The notes below the pieces were generated by a model. The model had not been told where the DNA came from and searched no databases. It saw nothing but the letters and a program-made list of their open reading frames with translations. Below, piece by piece: positions 6,472-12,498 of a stretch of DNA of 12,498 nt. Every line of letters starts with the position of its first letter. Position 1 is the stretch's first letter. A program made the translations under genes and the position numbers. The stretch is from contig CANHKH010000054.1 of assembly GCA_947460165.1 (NCBI GenBank), positions 1 through 12,498 of the forward strand, read 5' to 3'. Source of the stretch: Comamonadaceae bacterium (GTDB taxonomy: Bacteria > Pseudomonadota > Gammaproteobacteria > Burkholderiales > Burkholderiaceae_C).

Positions 6472-7118
6472 TCATCCTCTACGGACTGCCCGTGTCCAGC
6501 TACACCGCCAAGGTGCGTGTGGCGCTGCACTGGCGCGGCCTGGCCTACCAAGAGCGCGAACCCGAGGGCGGATACCGCTCAGCGGCCTGGGCTGAGCGCG
6601 TGCCCATGGGCACCTTGCCTGCGCTGGCCCACGATGGCTTTTTCTTGGCCGAATCCGAGGCCATTCTTGAGTACTTGGAAGACGCCTTTCCTGAGCGCCC
6701 TTTGCTGCCCAGCGACCCACAACAAAGGGCCCAGGCTCGCATGCTGGCCCGCATGCACGACCTGCACGTCGAGCCGCGGGTGCGTGCCTTGTTTGCCCTG
6801 ATCAAGAACCCAGCTCAACACCCGCGCCTGCCCGAGTTGCACGCGGCGCTGCACGACAAGCTCGAGCGCCTGGCGCAGCTCGCCAAGGCCGCCCCCTTCA
6901 TGGCCGGCAAGCAGCCCAGCCTGGCCGACTGCGGCTTTGCAGTCACCCTTCCCCTGGCCAGGCGCTTGCTTGAAGCCTTGGACCGGCCACTGGCCTTGCC
7001 TGCCAAACTCCAGGCCTGGGACGAGGCCATGGCGCAAGATTTGGCCGTGCAAGCCGCCTTGGCGCCCTGGCGCTTGGCCACCGACCATTGGCTTGCCACT
7101 GCAAGGAGTTCATCATGA
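6468..7118 (+). CDS. Glutathione S-transferase-like protein
   Basis: Two-domain GST fold, 216 residues. The thioredoxin-like domain covers about 1-78, with S-S at 10-11 followed by Y-T-A-K, where Ser-type GSTs have their catalytic serine. The cis-proline is Pro51 in T-L-P-A-L, and Glu62-Ser63 is the motif that holds the gamma-glutamyl end of glutathione. An all-helical domain follows, with L-A-D-C in the N-capping position. The serine motif is loosely like zeta-class enzymes (maleylacetoacetate or maleylpyruvate isomerases), so a glutathione-dependent isomerisation or dehalogenation is possible; this is inference. GAGG lies 4 bases before the start, and both ends overlap their neighbours as ATGA, so it is translationally coupled to the creatininase-family and HD-domain genes. 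Confidence 0.85.
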   Translation: MIILYGLPVSSYTAKVRVALHWRGLAYQEREPEGGYRSAAWAERVPMGTLPALAHDGFFLAESEAILEYLEDAFPERPLLPSDPQQRAQARMLARMHDLHVEPRVRALFALIKNPAQHPRLPELHAALHDKLERLAQLAKAAPFMAGKQPSLADCGFAVTLPLARRLLEALDRPLALPAKLQAWDEAMAQDLAVQAALAPWRLATDHWLATARSSS

Positions 7119-7741
7119 ATCCAGCCCAAGACTCGCACCACACCCACCACAGCGACTTGCTGCATGCAGGCTGGCAGTACATCGAGAAAAACAGCCTGGA
7201 GCAATTTAGCCCCCAGGATTGGCAAATCCTGCAAAGCCAGCGCGACACCTATATGCGCGAGCAGCAGGCCCGCCAAGCGCTGCGCATGCTGGCGGACTCC
7301 GAGCACGACAGCACCTTTGGTTACCGCGTCAACAACTACAGGCACAGCCTGCAGTCGGCCACACTGGCGCTGCGCGACGGCCTGGACCAAGAAGACATCG
7401 TGGTGTGCCTCTTTCACGACATCGGCTTCATCACCTGCCCCCACAGCCATGGCGAATTCGCCGCCGCCTTGCTGGGCAACTACGTGTCCGAGCGCAACCG
7501 CTGGATGCTCCAGCGCCACGCCATCTTTCAGGACGTCCACGCCCCACACCACCCGCATACCGACCCGCATGGCCGTGAACGCTGGCGCGGCCACCCGCAC
7601 TTTGAATGGGCGGCCACCTTTGTGGACCGATACGACCAGGCGGCCCTTGATCCGGCTTACGAGTGCGCGCCACTGTCGCACTTCGAGCCCATGGTCATGC
7701 GTGTGTTTGCCCGCCCCCCCCAGCCCCTGCCCCTTGATTGA
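7115..7741 (+). CDS. HD-domain protein, putative mixed-valence diiron oxygenase
   Basis: 208-residue HD-superfamily protein. Its histidine/aspartate pattern follows that of oxygenases PhnZ, TmpB and myo-inositol oxygenase: His77 in Y-R-H-S-L-Q, His101-Asp102 in L-F-H-D-I-G, His112 in S-H-G-E, His135 in L-Q-R-H-A-I-F, and Asp174 in D-R-Y-D-Q-A-A-x-D-P. Those enzymes cleave C-P or C-C bonds with O2 using a mixed-valence Fe(II)/Fe(III) pair. No partner 2-oxoglutarate dioxygenase or phosphonate gene is visible, so the substrate is unlikely to be a phosphonate. A hydrolytic HD enzyme remains possible. A strong AAGGAG at 7103-7108 sets the start at 7115, inside the last codons of the GST-like gene. 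A run of eight Cs (7714-7721) lies near the 3' end, which is low-complexity (P-P-Q-P-L-P-L-D). Confidence 0.82.
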   Translation: MNPAQDSHHTHHSDLLHAGWQYIEKNSLEQFSPQDWQILQSQRDTYMREQQARQALRMLADSEHDSTFGYRVNNYRHSLQSATLALRDGLDQEDIVVCLFHDIGFITCPHSHGEFAAALLGNYVSERNRWMLQRHAIFQDVHAPHHPHTDPHGRERWRGHPHFEWAATFVDRYDQAALDPAYECAPLSHFEPMVMRVFARPPQPLPLD

Positions 7742-7755
7742 ACACTGGAGAGCCC

Positions 7756-8346
7756 ATGTCCGCCTGGATACGCATGATCCCCCTCGAACAGGCGCAAGGC
7801 GCCCTGGTCAGCGCTTACGAAAAAGTCAAAACGCCGCACGGCACGGTCGACAACGTCATGAAGGCGCACAGCCTGCGGCCGCACACCATGGAGGGCCATG
7901 TCACGCTCTACCGCAGCGTGTTGCACAGCCCAGACAACACCTTGCCATTTGGCTTTCTGGAGGTGGTCGCCTCCTATGTGAGCATGCTCAACCGCTGCGA
8001 CTACAGCCTGACCCACCACTGGGCCAACGCCAGGCGCCTGATGGCCGACCCCGTGCGCGCCGATGCAGTGCACCAGGCCTTGCAAGCGCGCGAACCGCAC
8101 CAGGCTTTTACAGGCAAAGAATTGGCGCTGCTGGTCTATGCGGGCAAGCTCACCACCGATGTGGCCCACATGGTCAAGGCCGACATAGACGCCTTGCACG
8201 CGGCTGGCTGTGACGACGGAGAAATCCTGGAAGTCAACCAAGTCTGCGCCTATTTCAACTACTCCAACCGGCTGCTCAACGGCCTGGGCGTGAGCACGCA
8301 GGGCGATGTCATCGGCTACTACAAAGAGCAGCCGACCGAGCCATAA
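7756..8346 (+). CDS. Carboxymuconolactone decarboxylase/AhpD-like family protein
   Basis: All-alpha protein of the AhpD/CMD superfamily, 196 residues, close to the peroxidase-related subgroup. The family core is recognisable around E-V-V-A-S-Y-V-S-M-L-N-R-C (69-81), T-H-H (86-88), and the C-terminal A-Y-F-N-Y-S-N-R-L-L-N-G-L-G typical of this subgroup. The usual redox pair C-x-x-C is replaced by Cys81-Asp-Tyr-Ser84, so an AhpD-type disulfide cannot form; peroxidase activity is doubtful and a non-redox role (decarboxylation, isomerisation or lyase) is possible. GGAG at 7747-7750 sets the start at 7756, 14 bases after the HD-domain stop, so it belongs to the same operon. Its role in the pathway is not known. 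Confidence 0.83.
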   Translation: MSAWIRMIPLEQAQGALVSAYEKVKTPHGTVDNVMKAHSLRPHTMEGHVTLYRSVLHSPDNTLPFGFLEVVASYVSMLNRCDYSLTHHWANARRLMADPVRADAVHQALQAREPHQAFTGKELALLVYAGKLTTDVAHMVKADIDALHAAGCDDGEILEVNQVCAYFNYSNRLLNGLGVSTQGDVIGYYKEQPTEP

Positions 8347-8418
8347 GGCGCCCGCTCGGGCAGCCAGCAGGCCCATCTCTTGTTGGATGTTTGAGAAATC
8401 CAGATTGAAAAAGCCAGA

Positions 8419-10332
8419 GTGAGCCAGCACACCCCGTTTTCTTTCTCAGGCCAAGGCCTGCGGCACGCCCTGGCGCAGGCCCACCTGCCGGCCCTGATGC
8501 CAGCCATCGCCCGCCTGACGGGCGATTTGTCAGCACTCGACGCCGCCTGGCAACCCAATTTGGCCGACCAGGCCCAGCGCCCTCAGGCCCAGGGCGGCTT
8601 GTCGGCCCAGGCACAAGGCTTGGCGCGCGAGCGGGCCGAGCTGCTGATCAGCCGCTGGCAGGCCCAGGGCTGCCCCATCGCCCCCCAACTGCCCTTGGCC
8701 GTGCTGGAGCAGATCATGGGTTTTGTGACCGGTGCGGTGGACCCGTCCGTGCTCGATCTGCTGCTGCACGAGCTGGGCCTGGCCAAGCCGGTGGGGCAAG
8801 GCGGGCCGCCTCGCCTGGGGCTGCCGGCCGATTTTCAGGTGGCGGTCATAGGCGCGGGCATGTCGGGGCTGCTGGCTTCATGGCACCTGACGCGCCTGGG
8901 CATTGCGCACACCGTGCTGGAGCGCCAGGCCGAGGTCGGCGGTGTGTGGGTCGAGAACCACTACCCTGGCGCCCGGCTGGACACCAGCAATTTTTGCTAC
9001 AGCTACTCTTTTGCGCAGGAGGCGGGCTGGCGGCATTTTTTCTCGCCGCGCGACGAGGTGCAGCGCTACTTTCAGGAACTGGCCGCCAGCGGCGGCCTGC
9101 TGGACCATGTGCAGCTGGGCACCGAGGTGCAGGCCATGCGCTACGACGAGGCCGAGTGTGTGTGGCAGCTGGACCTGGTGCAAGGCGGTCAGCCGCGCAG
9201 CCTGCGGGCCCATGCGGTGATCAGCGCGGTGGGGCAGCTGAGCAAGCCTCGCTTGCCCCACATTGAAGGGCGCGAACGCTTTGCCGGCCCCGCCTGGCAC
9301 ACCGCAGCTTGGCGCCATGATGTGCCGCTCAAGGGCTTGCGGGTGGGCGTGATAGGCACAGGCGCCAGCGCGTTTCAGGTGATCCCCCGCATCGCGGACG
9401 AGGTGGGCTCACTGACCGTGTTTCAGCGCACGCCGCCCTGGGTGATCCACACACCGGCTTACACCCAGGAGTTACCGGCCGGACTGCACTGGCTGCTGTC
9501 AAGTCTGCCGGGCTACAACGCCTGGTACCGCTTTGAGCAGTTCTGGGTGGCGGTCGAGGGCCGCAGGCGCTATTCGGTGGTGGACCCGGCCTGGCAGCAG
9601 CGCGGCTCGGTGTCTGCGCTCAACCAGCAACTGCGCCACATGCTGGAGGCCGAGCTTGACCAAGCCTATGCCGGCCGGCCCGATCTGCGCCGCCAAATGA
9701 CGCCCGACTACCCGCCTTACAGCAAGCGCATGCTGCGAGACGACGGCGCCTGGTCGCAGGCCCTGCAGCGCAGCCATGTATCGGTGGTGAGCGATCCGAT
9801 TGCGCGCATCACTGAGAACGCGGTGGTGTGCCAAGATGGCAGCGTCCACGAGCTCGACGTGATCATCTACGGCACCGGCTTTCATGCCTCGCAGTTCCTG
9901 AATTCGCTGCAGGTGACAGGCCGCGGCGGCGCTGATCTGCATGCGCAGTGGGGCGGCGACGCGCAGGCCTACCAGGGCGTGAGCGTGCCCCATTTCCCCA
10001 ACCTCTTCATGCTCTACGGGCCCAACACCAACCTGATCACCAACGGCAGCTTGGTGCTGTTTTCAGAGATTGAGATTGAATACATCTTGCGCTGCTTGGC
10101 CAGCCTGGGTCCGCAGGGCTCGCGCGCCATGGAGGCCAGCGCAGCAGCCACCCACAGCTACAGCGAGCGGGTCGACGCACAGACGCGGCGCATGGCCTAT
10201 GGGCTGGACGGGGTGAGCAATTGGTACAAGTCGGCCAGCGGCCGGGTGACGCAAAACTGGCCCTTCAGCACGGTGGACTTCTGGCGACAAATGCAGGCCG
10301 TGAACACTGAAGACTTTTTGTTTTGGCCCTGA
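8419..10332 (+). CDS. Baeyer-Villiger-type flavin monooxygenase (4-hydroxyacetophenone monooxygenase-like)
   Basis: FAD/NADPH monooxygenase of 637 residues, probably inserting oxygen next to a ketone to give an ester or lactone. G-A-G-M-S-G at 145-150 binds FAD; F-A-G-P-A-W-H-T-A-A-W-R at 288-299 fits the type I Baeyer-Villiger fingerprint F-x-G-x-x-x-H-T-x-x-W; G-T-G-A-S-A at 313-318 binds NADPH; S-K-R at 435-437 sits where the active-site Arg is expected; G-T-G-F follows near the C terminus. The first 135 residues are an extra domain before the Rossmann fold, as in 4-hydroxyacetophenone monooxygenase, which has nearly the same length. The start is GTG at 8419 because an in-frame stop at 8392 and the lack of an upstream ATG exclude a longer frame; its ribosome site is weak. 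It follows the CMD-like gene after 72 bases with no clear terminator, so it is probably co-transcribed. Confidence 0.9.
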   Translation: MSQHTPFSFSGQGLRHALAQAHLPALMPAIARLTGDLSALDAAWQPNLADQAQRPQAQGGLSAQAQGLARERAELLISRWQAQGCPIAPQLPLAVLEQIMGFVTGAVDPSVLDLLLHELGLAKPVGQGGPPRLGLPADFQVAVIGAGMSGLLASWHLTRLGIAHTVLERQAEVGGVWVENHYPGARLDTSNFCYSYSFAQEAGWRHFFSPRDEVQRYFQELAASGGLLDHVQLGTEVQAMRYDEAECVWQLDLVQGGQPRSLRAHAVISAVGQLSKPRLPHIEGRERFAGPAWHTAAWRHDVPLKGLRVGVIGTGASAFQVIPRIADEVGSLTVFQRTPPWVIHTPAYTQELPAGLHWLLSSLPGYNAWYRFEQFWVAVEGRRRYSVVDPAWQQRGSVSALNQQLRHMLEAELDQAYAGRPDLRRQMTPDYPPYSKRMLRDDGAWSQALQRSHVSVVSDPIARITENAVVCQDGSVHELDVIIYGTGFHASQFLNSLQVTGRGGADLHAQWGGDAQAYQGVSVPHFPNLFMLYGPNTNLITNGSLVLFSEIEIEYILRCLASLGPQGSRAMEASAAATHSYSERVDAQTRRMAYGLDGVSNWYKSASGRVTQNWPFSTVDFWRQMQAVNTEDFLFWP

Positions 10333-10353
10333 GTGGATCCCGTCCCCCCACAC

Positions 10354-11136
10354 ATGACTCTCGAATACGCATCCCGTGGCCTGGTGGGCGTGCTCACGCC
10401 CCAGGCCAACACCACGGTGGAGCCCGAGCTGGCGGCCCTGTGGCCCCCGGGCATCGCCATGGTAGCGGCCCGAATGACCAGCGCCAAGCCCAGCATGGAG
10501 GCGCGGCTGCTGGAGTACTACCTGCGCCTCGATGAGACGGTGCAGCAGTTTGGCAACGCACCGCTGGGCGTGCTGGCCAGCGCCTGCACGGGCGCGTCCT
10601 ACCTCCTTGGCGCGGCACGCGAGGAGGCCTTGTTCAGCGGTCTTGCCGCCCGGCTGGGCATCCCGGTGACCAACTCTGCGATGGCAGTGGTGGCGGCCCT
10701 GCAAAGCCTGGGGGCGCGGCGCATCGCGCTGGTCTCGCCCTACCCGCCCAGCCTCACCGAGCAAAGCGTGGCGTACTGGGGCTCGCGAGGTTTGCAGGTG
10801 GTTGCCGTTCAGGCGTGCGAGAGCTCGCCGGATGGGGCCTTCCATCCGATCTACGCCATGTCGGCCGCCATGATCGCTGCGGCCATCGGCAGGCTGGCAG
10901 CCACCTCAGGCATGCAGGCCGTGGTCCTGCTGGGCACGGGCACGCCCACGCTGGCTGCGGTCTTGCAGCACCCTGTGTGGGCAGGTGCACCCGTGTTCTC
11001 TTGCAACATGGCCCTGGCCTGGCACAGCCTGGCGCTGATGGAGCCGGCGCGCCCGCCGCAGGCACAGGCGCTGCTAGAGATGATCAGTGGGCGAGACTGG
11101 CGCGACGCTTTTCTCAAGCGCCAAGGCAGCGCCTGA
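10354..11136 (+). CDS. Asp/Glu racemase superfamily protein (maleate isomerase/arylmalonate decarboxylase-like)
   Basis: 260-residue cofactor-independent enzyme of the superfamily that includes maleate cis-trans isomerase, arylmalonate decarboxylase and Asp/Glu/hydantoin racemases. Homology begins at residue 8 with R-G-L-V-G-V-L-T-P-Q-A-N-T-T-V-E, the maleate-isomerase-like N terminus. Cys78 in S-A-C-T-G-A-S-Y is in the first catalytic position. The second catalytic cysteine, expected in a V-x-x-S-C motif, is replaced by L-L-G-T-G-T-P-T at about 198-205; Cys218 in F-S-C-N lies further on. It therefore has only the first of the usual pair, unlike arylmalonate decarboxylase, which keeps only the second. 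ATG at 10354 is preferred for homology although its ribosome site is poor; GTG at 10333, directly after the monooxygenase stop, is an alternative. Last gene of the plus-strand operon. Confidence 0.82.
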   Translation: MTLEYASRGLVGVLTPQANTTVEPELAALWPPGIAMVAARMTSAKPSMEARLLEYYLRLDETVQQFGNAPLGVLASACTGASYLLGAAREEALFSGLAARLGIPVTNSAMAVVAALQSLGARRIALVSPYPPSLTEQSVAYWGSRGLQVVAVQACESSPDGAFHPIYAMSAAMIAAAIGRLAATSGMQAVVLLGTGTPTLAAVLQHPVWAGAPVFSCNMALAWHSLALMEPARPPQAQALLEMISGRDWRDAFLKRQGSA

Positions 11137-11145
11137 GCGTGCGCC

Positions 11146-11160
11146 GCCCTGGTTCAGGGC
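11146..11160. terminator. Hairpin between convergent racemase-family and NIPSNAP genes
   Basis: GCCCTG-GTT-CAGGGC is a perfect 6-bp stem with a 3-base loop, and it can extend past one mismatch to two more pairs. It lies 10 bases after the racemase-family stop and covers the NIPSNAP stop codon. No T run follows on either strand, so termination is only suggested by position. Confidence 0.35.
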
Positions 11161-11471
11161 TGCGGGCCCCAGGGCGCTGACAGCATCAGCTTGTTCTGCT
11201 GGTCGACCATCAAGGGGCGGATTTTCGCGGCAAAGGCCATGAAATCCGGGTCGGCGAAGACCCCGGCCCAAAAGGCCCGACGGTCGGCGTCGTCGTCAAA
11301 TTTCCAGAGGTGGATCAGCTGGTTCACGGCACCCACATCCCCGGTGAAATAGCCCACCAGCCTGGGCGGATGCTTGGACAGCACGGGCCAGCCTTCGTTT
11401 TTGTAGAGGTCGACGATTTGAGACATTTTTCCGACGATGGCGCTGTAAGTGCGCAGCTCATAAATGGCCAT
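11154..11471 (-). CDS. NIPSNAP family protein
   Basis: 105-residue protein of the NIPSNAP family, which forms dimeric alpha-beta barrels like antibiotic-biosynthesis monooxygenases. It begins M-A-I-Y-E-L-R-T-Y and has L-V-G-Y-F-T-G-D-V-G at 38-47 with W-K-F-D-D at 56-60, all family hallmarks, then the usual D-P-D-F-x-x-F (75-81) and Q-x-N (92-94). The ATG at 11471 has AAGGA 7 bases upstream. An upstream ATG at 11672 would add 67 residues unlike any NIPSNAP protein and is rejected. It is transcribed towards the racemase-family gene and diverges from the aldehyde dehydrogenase gene. Bacterial members are often found beside catabolic genes, but a biochemical role is seldom known. No metal or heme ligand stands out. 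Confidence 0.88.
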   Translation of the reverse strand: MAIYELRTYSAIVGKMSQIVDLYKNEGWPVLSKHPPRLVGYFTGDVGAVNQLIHLWKFDDDADRRAFWAGVFADPDFMAFAAKIRPLMVDQQNKLMLSAPWGPQP

Positions 11472-11518
11472 GGGGTCCTTGCGGTGAAGTGTGAAAGGGC
11501 ACTTGACTGTAGCGATTT

Positions 11519-11556
11519 CAGCGCGCAGCGCTGTCCGGCCTGTGACGCAGGTGACA
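11519..11556. promoter_or_regulatory. Palindromes in the NIPSNAP/aldehyde dehydrogenase intergenic region
   Basis: In the 203-bp divergent region, CAGCGC-GCA-GCGCTG (11519-11533) is a perfect inverted repeat and TGTGAC-GCAG-GTGACA (11541-11556) is an imperfect one with one mismatch per arm. The second shares GCAGGT[C/G]ACA with the palindrome before the binding-protein gene at 3207-3223. TTGAC hexamers occur at 11503 and 11591, but neither has a convincing -10 at the right distance. Possible operators only. Confidence 0.25.
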
Positions 11557-11634
11557 CCGCCAAAGCCGCCAGGTCGGTCATGTCCCGGGCTTGACCGCCT
11601 TGGCCACAAATCGAGCCACAATTTGGTCACGGAC

Positions 11635-11652
11635 CGGGCGGCTTGTCGCCCG
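11635..11652 (+). promoter_or_regulatory. GC-rich hairpin in the aldehyde dehydrogenase leader
   Basis: CGGGCG-GCTTGT-CGCCCG forms a 6-bp all-GC stem with a 6-base loop, ending 22 bases before the start codon at 11675. It could affect translation or early termination if it is transcribed. GC-rich DNA forms such stems by chance, so support is modest. Confidence 0.25.
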
Positions 11653-11674
11653 CCCCCTGATCTTTGGAACACCC

Positions 11675-12498
11675 ATGAGCTACCCCCACACCCAACTTTT
11701 CATCAACGGCCACTGGTGCGATGCCGAGGACGGCCGCACCTTGCCTGTGTTCAACCCCGCCACCGGCACCGAAATCGGCCGCCTGGCGCACGCCGGTGTG
11801 CCCGACATGGAGCGGGCCGCGCAAGCCGCGCAAAAGGGTTTTGAAGTCTGGCGCGACACCCCCGCCAACGAGCGCAGCGCCATCTTGCGCAAGGCTGCAG
11901 CCCTGATGCGCGAGCGCGCCCCGCAGATCGCCGAGCTGCTCACGCAAGAGCAAGGCAAGCCGCTGGCCGAAGCCAAGATCGAGGCCATGGCGGCCGCCGA
12001 CATCATGGAGTGGTTTGCCGAAGAGGGCCGCCGCGTGTACGGCCGCATCGTGCCGCCACGCCACATTCAGGTGCAGCAGCAGGTGCTCAAGCAGCCCGTG
12101 GGCCCGGTCGCCGCCTTCACGCCCTGGAACTTTCCCATCAACCAAGCGGTGCGCAAAATGTCGGCGGCCCTGGCCACCGGCTGCTCCATCATCGTCAAGG
12201 CCCCGGAAGAAACCCCTGCGGCCCCTGCCGAGTTGATCCGTGCTTTTCATGACGCGGGTGTGCCTGCGGGCGTGATCGGGCTGCTGTACGGCACGCCCGC
12301 CGAGATTTCCAACTACTTGATTGCCCACCCCCTCATCCGCAAAATCACCTTCACCGGCTCCACCCCCGTGGGCAAGCAGCTGGCCGCCTTGGCGGGCCAG
12401 CACATGAAGCGGGTGACCATGGAGCTGGGCGGCCACGCCCCGGTGATCGTGGCCGAAGACGGCGACATTGCGCTGGCGCTCAAGACCGCAGGCGCGGC
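11675..12498 (+). CDS. NAD(P)-dependent aldehyde dehydrogenase, N-terminal 274 residues (cut by right edge)
   Basis: Aldehyde dehydrogenase superfamily, closest in pattern to succinate-semialdehyde or 2-oxoglutarate-semialdehyde dehydrogenases; oxidises an aldehyde to its acid. It opens with L-F-I-N-G-H-W and F-N-P-A-T-G. P-W-N-F-P at 150-154 contains the oxyanion Asn152, Lys175 in V-K-A-P-E-E contacts NAD(P), F-T-G-S-T-P-V-G at 226-233 is the cofactor-binding turn, and M-E-L-G-G-H-A-P at 249-256 holds the catalytic Glu250. The catalytic cysteine lies beyond the window. His at 254, where many relatives have Asn, occurs in some semialdehyde dehydrogenases. GGA lies about 7 bases before the start; a GC-rich hairpin precedes it. 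Divergent from the NIPSNAP gene, so it probably has its own promoter. Substrate not decidable from the fragment. Confidence 0.92.
   Translation, partial: MSYPHTQLFINGHWCDAEDGRTLPVFNPATGTEIGRLAHAGVPDMERAAQAAQKGFEVWRDTPANERSAILRKAAALMRERAPQIAELLTQEQGKPLAEAKIEAMAAADIMEWFAEEGRRVYGRIVPPRHIQVQQQVLKQPVGPVAAFTPWNFPINQAVRKMSAALATGCSIIVKAPEETPAAPAELIRAFHDAGVPAGVIGLLYGTPAEISNYLIAHPLIRKITFTGSTPVGKQLAALAGQHMKRVTMELGGHAPVIVAEDGDIALALKTAGA

Noticed and set aside
7657..8430. Long minus-strand reading frame opposite the CMD-like gene
   Set aside because: It mirrors the codon bias of the plus-strand gene, and its translation shows no family motif; it also cuts across two real gene ends.
11472..11672. N-terminal extension of the NIPSNAP gene from an ATG at 11672
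   Set aside because: The extra 67 residues look like translated intergenic DNA, unlike the family, and the ATG at 11471 has a good ribosome binding site.

Overview
This is a GC-rich, densely coding bacterial window. Codon usage, the tetrameric sarcosine oxidase genes and the mix of catabolic families suggest a betaproteobacterium, probably Burkholderiales (Comamonadaceae-like). That placement is inference; there is no rRNA or marker gene. I see no tRNA, insertion sequence, CRISPR array or regulator gene, and no gene-free stretch longer than about 230 bases.

Layout. (1) Positions 1-3026, minus strand: soxB-soxD-soxA, the beta, delta and alpha subunits of heterotetrameric sarcosine oxidase, with soxA running off the left edge. 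(2) Positions 3254-4834, plus strand: a family-3 solute-binding protein and an amino-acid-type ABC permease. (3) Positions 4877-5635, minus strand: the matching ABC ATPase, convergent with the permease. (4) Positions 5683-11136, plus strand: six closely packed genes for a creatininase-family amidohydrolase, a GST-like protein, an HD-domain protein with the ligand pattern of mixed-valence diiron oxygenases, an AhpD/CMD-like protein, a Baeyer-Villiger-type flavin monooxygenase and an Asp/Glu-racemase-superfamily enzyme. (5) Positions 11154-11471, minus strand: a small NIPSNAP protein. (6) From 11675, plus strand: an NAD(P)-dependent aldehyde dehydrogenase cut by the right edge.

How they may work together. 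The binding protein, permease and ATPase would import a small polar solute. Sarcosine oxidase would demethylate N-methylglycine to glycine plus an activated one-carbon unit. Creatininase next to sarcosine oxidase suggests creatinine breakdown. However, no creatinase is present, the amidohydrolase lacks one expected metal-binding Glu, and the other five genes of its operon have no place in creatinine catabolism. I read region 4 as a candidate uncharacterised catabolic operon for a ketone- and amide- or lactam-containing compound, possibly releasing an N-methyl amino acid. The ABC ATPase and this operon diverge from one short intergenic region with an 8-bp inverted repeat, which hints at shared control.
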